Of a stretch of DNA of 64,000 nt, positions 61,432 through 64,000 are shown piece by piece. The translations under genes were made by a program, and so were the position numbers. Source of the DNA: CALKJP01 sp046299555 (GTDB lineage Bacteria; Bacteroidota; Bacteroidia; JACCXN01); contig JBKBHS010000001.1 in assembly GCA_046299555.1 (NCBI GenBank), positions 1,302,001 through 1,366,000 of the forward strand, read 5' to 3'. The notes under the pieces were generated by a model. It saw nothing but the letters and a program-made list of their open reading frames with translations. It searched no databases and had not been told where the DNA came from. Position 1 is the first letter of the stretch; every line of letters begins with the position of its first letter.

Positions 61432-62046
61432 ATGAAAAAAATAATATTGATAATAATGCTATTAAGGTTACATATAGTATTTGCGCAGCCAAGTTTTACA
61501 ATTCCTGTAGCAGAATGTAATGGAGATGTAACAATAACTTTTTCAAATGGCAATATACTTAAGCTTATTTGCCAAGAAAAAACACTTGATAATCCAATCA
61601 GAGCAATACCGTTTATTAATAATTTTCAATTTCCACAGCCCAAAAATTATAATCAAAATTCCTATGATTTAATTTGGGAAGATGATTTTAATGATGCAAT
61701 AATAAATGAAAAAAACTGGCGAGGTGATTTACCTTATCATTATGGATTATTAAATAAAGATAATGTTACAGATATTCAAAATCCTAAAGGTCCTACCAAT
61801 CTTGAATATGGAGCCGGATTTAATGAGTTGCCTAATTTATTTAATAGTAGTAATGGTACAATAAAATTAATTACTGCATACAATCCGCAATGGCTTAATG
61901 TATTTGATTATCATGAAAACGGATGCAATACTGCTACTCCGTTAAACACATGTATTTTAAAAGACGGAGTGCAAAATTATAGAAGATTTAAATACGAAAC
62001 AGCACGATTAGAATCTATTCAAAATTTTAAACACGGAAATTTATGA
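61432..62046 (+). CDS. Secreted protein resembling an N-terminal GH16 fragment, copy 2
   Basis: The 204-residue protein has a signal peptide (about 1-18, ending VFAQ) and then PSFTIPVAECNGDVTITFSN, which is shared with copy 3 but not copy 1. From about residue 77 on it is nearly identical to copy 1 (WEDDFNDAIINEKNWRGDLP, EYGAGFNELPNLFNSS, FKYETARLESIQNFKHGNL). Thus it is a chimera of the two neighbours. The GH16-like region again ends before the catalytic strand. It is separated from the upstream lipoprotein by 9 bp and overlaps the next by 4. Confidence 0.75.
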   Translation: MKKIILIIMLLRLHIVFAQPSFTIPVAECNGDVTITFSNGNILKLICQEKTLDNPIRAIPFINNFQFPQPKNYNQNSYDLIWEDDFNDAIINEKNWRGDLPYHYGLLNKDNVTDIQNPKGPTNLEYGAGFNELPNLFNSSNGTIKLITAYNPQWLNVFDYHENGCNTATPLNTCILKDGVQNYRRFKYETARLESIQNFKHGNL

Positions 62047-62618
62047 AAAAAATTAGCCTTATAGTTTTATTGTGTTTAATTATTGCTGCTTGTAAAAAAG
62101 AAAGAATAGAACCGAATGATTATCCTTTTGTTTTTGGGAGCTCTGATTTAGGAGAGGTTTCTTGTTTAGAAGGATGTAATCCTACAACATTAAATATTTT
62201 TGATTTAGATTTTTACATAGAAATAGATAGAAAATTTAATATTTATTTAAAAAATCAATCAGGAGATAATTTATACAGAGGAAAGTTTACAAGATTTAAA
62301 TTAAAAGAGGTAAGAGAAAAATTTGAATATATATCCGAATATGATGCCCCTTTGCCGGAGTATATAAAATATTTAATATATACGTTTGACGTAAATATCA
62401 TGAGCTATTCAATTAATAAATATACAAGAATGATGAATGATATTAAAGAAATAAAATTTGTTTTATGGCCAACAAAAAAGGGGAAAATGGTTAATGGGAA
62501 TGTAGTTTATTATTATACAGATTATAAATTAGGTTATGGTTTTGAAAGCAAATATTTTTGGAAAGATGGTAAAAAATCTAATTATTATTTTAGTTATGGT
62601 TTTTATAAAAACATTTAA
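62043..62618 (+). CDS. Array lipoprotein, copy 3
   Basis: The 191-residue lipoprotein (lipobox IIAAC) is the close twin of the copy at 60847-61422. The differences are few and clustered: DFYIEIDRKFNIYLKNQSGD versus DFYMEIDRKFNIFLRNRTGG, and VLWPTKKG versus VIGPTKKG. The same predicted fold and unknown function apply. It ends before the third GH16-like fragment, whose usual start codon has been lost. Confidence 0.82.
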   Translation: MKKISLIVLLCLIIAACKKERIEPNDYPFVFGSSDLGEVSCLEGCNPTTLNIFDLDFYIEIDRKFNIYLKNQSGDNLYRGKFTRFKLKEVREKFEYISEYDAPLPEYIKYLIYTFDVNIMSYSINKYTRMMNDIKEIKFVLWPTKKGKMVNGNVVYYYTDYKLGYGFESKYFWKDGKKSNYYFSYGFYKNI

Positions 62619-62642
62619 ATAAGTTATATAAAAAAAATAATA

Positions 62643-63218
62643 TTGATATTATTACTATTAAGGCTACATATGGCAATTTCGCAACCAAGTTTTACTATTC
62701 CTGTAGCAGAATGTACTGGAGATGTAACAATAACTTTTTCAAATGGCAATATACTTAAGTTTATTTGCCAAGAAAAAACACTTGATAATCCAATCAGAGC
62801 AATACCGTTTATTAATAATTTTCAATTTCCACAGCCCAAAAATTATAATCAAAATTCCTATGATTTAATTTGGGAAGATGAATTTAATTCAGGAATATTA
62901 GACGGAAAGAAATGGAAACGCGATATAGGCGATCATTTTGGATTGCAAAATAATGGCAACAATGGCCCTAATAATTTAGCATACGAAGCAGCCATAGACG
63001 AACGACCTCATTTGTTTGAAATAAGTAACGGTATCTTAAAACTAAAAATGCGTTATCACGAACAAATGGCTAATGTGTTTGATTATCCTAAAAATTGTAG
63101 TAATACTATTCCTCTTGAAGATTGTATATTACCAGATGGTATCGTTAATCAACGTTTATTTAAATACGAAACAGCACGATTAGAATCTATTCAAAATATT
63201 AAACACGGATATTTATGA
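62643..63218 (+). CDS. Secreted protein resembling an N-terminal GH16 fragment, copy 3, altered start
   Basis: In copy 2 the gene starts with ATG-AAA-AAA; here the same position (62628-62630) reads ATA. A TTG at 62643 is the next possible start and leaves a shortened signal peptide (MILLLLRLHMAISQ), giving 191 residues. The N-terminal region matches copy 2. The GH16-like part (YDLIWEDEFNSGILDGKKWK, AIDERPHLFEISNGILKL, FKYETARLESIQNIKHGYL) is different from copies 1 and 2 and looks closer to real GH16 sequences. It again stops before the catalytic motif. Expression is uncertain because of the start. Confidence 0.62.
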   Translation: MILLLLRLHMAISQPSFTIPVAECTGDVTITFSNGNILKFICQEKTLDNPIRAIPFINNFQFPQPKNYNQNSYDLIWEDEFNSGILDGKKWKRDIGDHFGLQNNGNNGPNNLAYEAAIDERPHLFEISNGILKLKMRYHEQMANVFDYPKNCSNTIPLEDCILPDGIVNQRLFKYETARLESIQNIKHGYL

Positions 63219-63439
63219 AAAAAATTAGCCTTATAGTTTTATTGTGTTTAATTATTACTGCTTGTAAAAAAGAAAAAGTTCAAATGAATGAAGAAAACCA
63301 AGGTTTTGATGTTGGCGCTACACAAATAAAGCTTTTAGAAAAAGATGAAGAAATGATGTTGTATATTATTGAACTTAAAAAAGAAAATGAAGCTTTGAAG
63401 CAAGATATAATTAGTTTAAAAAATAAATATTATTCGTAA
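63215..63439 (+). CDS. Chimeric short lipoprotein with coiled-coil tail
   Basis: The 74-residue product has the array leader MKKISLIVLLCLII and lipobox TAC. After KKEK it switches to an unrelated sequence, NQGFDVGATQIKLLEKDEEM, followed by a heptad-rich segment YIIELKKENEALKQDIISLK. The tail resembles the coiled-coil end of Bacteroidota tail-fiber/S74-type proteins (LLEKxEExxLYIIExxKExExLK). It looks as if the leader has been recombined onto a leftover 3' fragment of such a gene. It starts in an ATGA overlap with the upstream gene. Confidence 0.68.
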   Translation: MKKISLIVLLCLIITACKKEKVQMNEENQGFDVGATQIKLLEKDEEMMLYIIELKKENEALKQDIISLKNKYYS

Positions 63440-63458
63440 AATATTTATCTTATTAATT

Positions 63459-63887
63459 ATGGTTTTTGTTTATACATCATGCCGCAAATATGAGGAAGAC
63501 CCATATACGGTTATTTTTCAAGAGCCTCAAAAACGTATTGTTGGAGAATGGATATGTGAATCAATTGTTATCGATGGTATTGATTCTACTAATTACTTAA
63601 AAGACACGGTTGGTTTATGGACTATTGGATATTATCCCCAATTTGGATTTAGTAGAATGTTGTGGATGAATACCTTTAAGTATGAATATACTTTTATAGA
63701 TAAACATCGAAAATTGATTTTCCGAAAAGAGCGACCTAATAATGATTCACTTTGGTTGTTAAATAAAACAAGATGGTTGGAAGAGTTTTCAGAATGGGAA
63801 ATAATACAACTAAATAAACAAAAGTTTAAAATTTTTTCAAATGATATAAATAGTAAAAGCTATGAAATCACTTTTAATAAAAAATAA
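63459..63887 (+). CDS. Putative lipoprotein, lipocalin-like
   Basis: From the ATG at 63459 the protein has 142 residues but only 7 precede the lipobox Cys (YTSC), too few for a signal peptide. The same frame upstream encodes IRKIFILLI, so an ATT at 63432 as start (151 residues) would give a normal lipoprotein leader (MRKIFILLIMVFVYTSC). The mature part, with IVGEWICESIVIDGI and a later FKIFSND-type strand, has the pattern of small lipocalin-like proteins. It directly follows the array and overlaps the upstream stop if the ATT is used. Function unknown. Confidence 0.65.
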   Translation: MVFVYTSCRKYEEDPYTVIFQEPQKRIVGEWICESIVIDGIDSTNYLKDTVGLWTIGYYPQFGFSRMLWMNTFKYEYTFIDKHRKLIFRKERPNNDSLWLLNKTRWLEEFSEWEIIQLNKQKFKIFSNDINSKSYEITFNKK

Positions 63888-63942
63888 TAAAGCACTACTC
63901 TTTATACTTTTTTGCTTTACCCTTTCAATCTTTTGGTCATAA
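63862..63942 (+). other. Signal-peptide-like short ORF at the right edge
   Basis: A 26-codon frame begins with ATG inside the end of the previous gene and encodes MKSLLIKNNKALLFILFCFT then LSIFWS before TAA, a good-looking signal peptide with nothing behind it. A different frame stays open from the following bases to the window edge. It could be the start of a frameshifted secreted-protein gene, or chance. Confidence 0.3.
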
Positions 63943-64000
63943 GGCCAACAAAGGATGATAAACTGCATTATGCTTTAACTGTAATAATATCACTTAGTCT

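Larger units (their letters stand above)
60461..63300 (+). repeat. Mosaic tandem duplication of the lipoprotein/GH16-fragment pair
   Basis: The lipoprotein leader restarts at 60847, 62043 and 63215 (spacings 1196 and 1172 bp). From 60461 to about 61420, copy 1 matches 61663 to about 62620 almost base for base apart from one 6-bp indel and a few clustered changes. The start of the GH16-like gene at 61432 matches the one at about 62628, while the middle and C-terminal parts of those two differ. The first 75 bp or so of the lipoprotein gene are conserved at all three restarts. This is a patchwork rather than a simple duplication. Confidence 0.85.

Noticed and set aside
62643..63218. Third GH16-like gene as an active glycosidase
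   Set aside because: The open frame stops before the ExDxxE catalytic strand and no continuation is found downstream.
63943..64000. Partial gene at the right edge (open frame reading ...RPTKDDKLHYALTV)
   Set aside because: It has no start in frame and no recognisable motif in under 20 codons; it could be a frameshifted continuation of the signal peptide at 63862, but the window ends.

Overview
The window is AT-rich chromosomal DNA from a member of the Bacteroidota. The evidence is large secreted Ig/PKD-repeat proteins ending in gliding-motility type C-terminal domains (type IX secretion signals), a second T9SS sorting domain of the short 'YPNP' type, a DUF4783 protein, almost no Shine-Dalgarno sequences, and several upstream matches to the Bacteroidota -7 element TAnnTTTG. 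No rRNA, tRNA, CRISPR array, integrase or transposase was seen. Genus cannot be fixed from the sequence.

Layout. 1-1500: retropepsin-like protease and malate dehydrogenase (minus). 1695-13845 (plus): an ECF sigma factor, a membrane-anchored protein in the anti-sigma position that carries PKD and T9SS C-terminal domains, then three giant secreted repeat proteins with a small thioredoxin-like protein between two of them. 13838-19040: MurB, two glycosyltransferases, a DUF486 protein, Maf and a UbiA-family prenyltransferase. 19180-21237: an AT-rich three-gene cassette (unknown, possible AAG-like protein, agmatine-deiminase-like enzyme) closed by an 18-bp perfect hairpin. 21269-27534: an M1 peptidase with a barrel-like C-terminal half, YihY, NadC, DUF4783 and RlmH. 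27601-42780: a surface-polysaccharide locus (GalE, Wzm/Wzt ABC exporter, several glycosyltransferases, three kinds of methyltransferase, a 50-residue membrane protein, a sulfatase-fold membrane enzyme and a polymerase-like membrane protein). 42789-54803: housekeeping and envelope genes, including RdgB, a double-length tandem D-Ala-D-Ala ligase, a PASTA protein, a T9SS cargo, RluA, SerC, FabG and a VWA-like membrane protein.

54912-59498: a small lipoprotein, a bidirectional terminator, and a sulfide-detoxification group on the minus strand (type II SQR, TauE/SafE exporter, CstB-like persulfide dioxygenase-rhodanese). Each of the three genes has its own Crp/Fnr-like palindrome 33-34 bp upstream of a candidate -7 element. 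A YedK/HMCES protein lies upstream of them. 59658-63887: a mosaic tandem array in which a lipoprotein gene alternates with a secreted protein resembling the non-catalytic first part of a GH16 glycosidase. The array ends in a chimeric short lipoprotein and a further lipoprotein.

The most notable points are the sigma/anti-sigma/T9SS-domain arrangement, the shared palindromes of the sulfide genes, the mosaic lipoprotein/GH16-fragment array, the tandem Ddl with asymmetric active sites, and the three-gene deiminase cassette. All functions are read from motifs in the translated sequence; no database search was possible.
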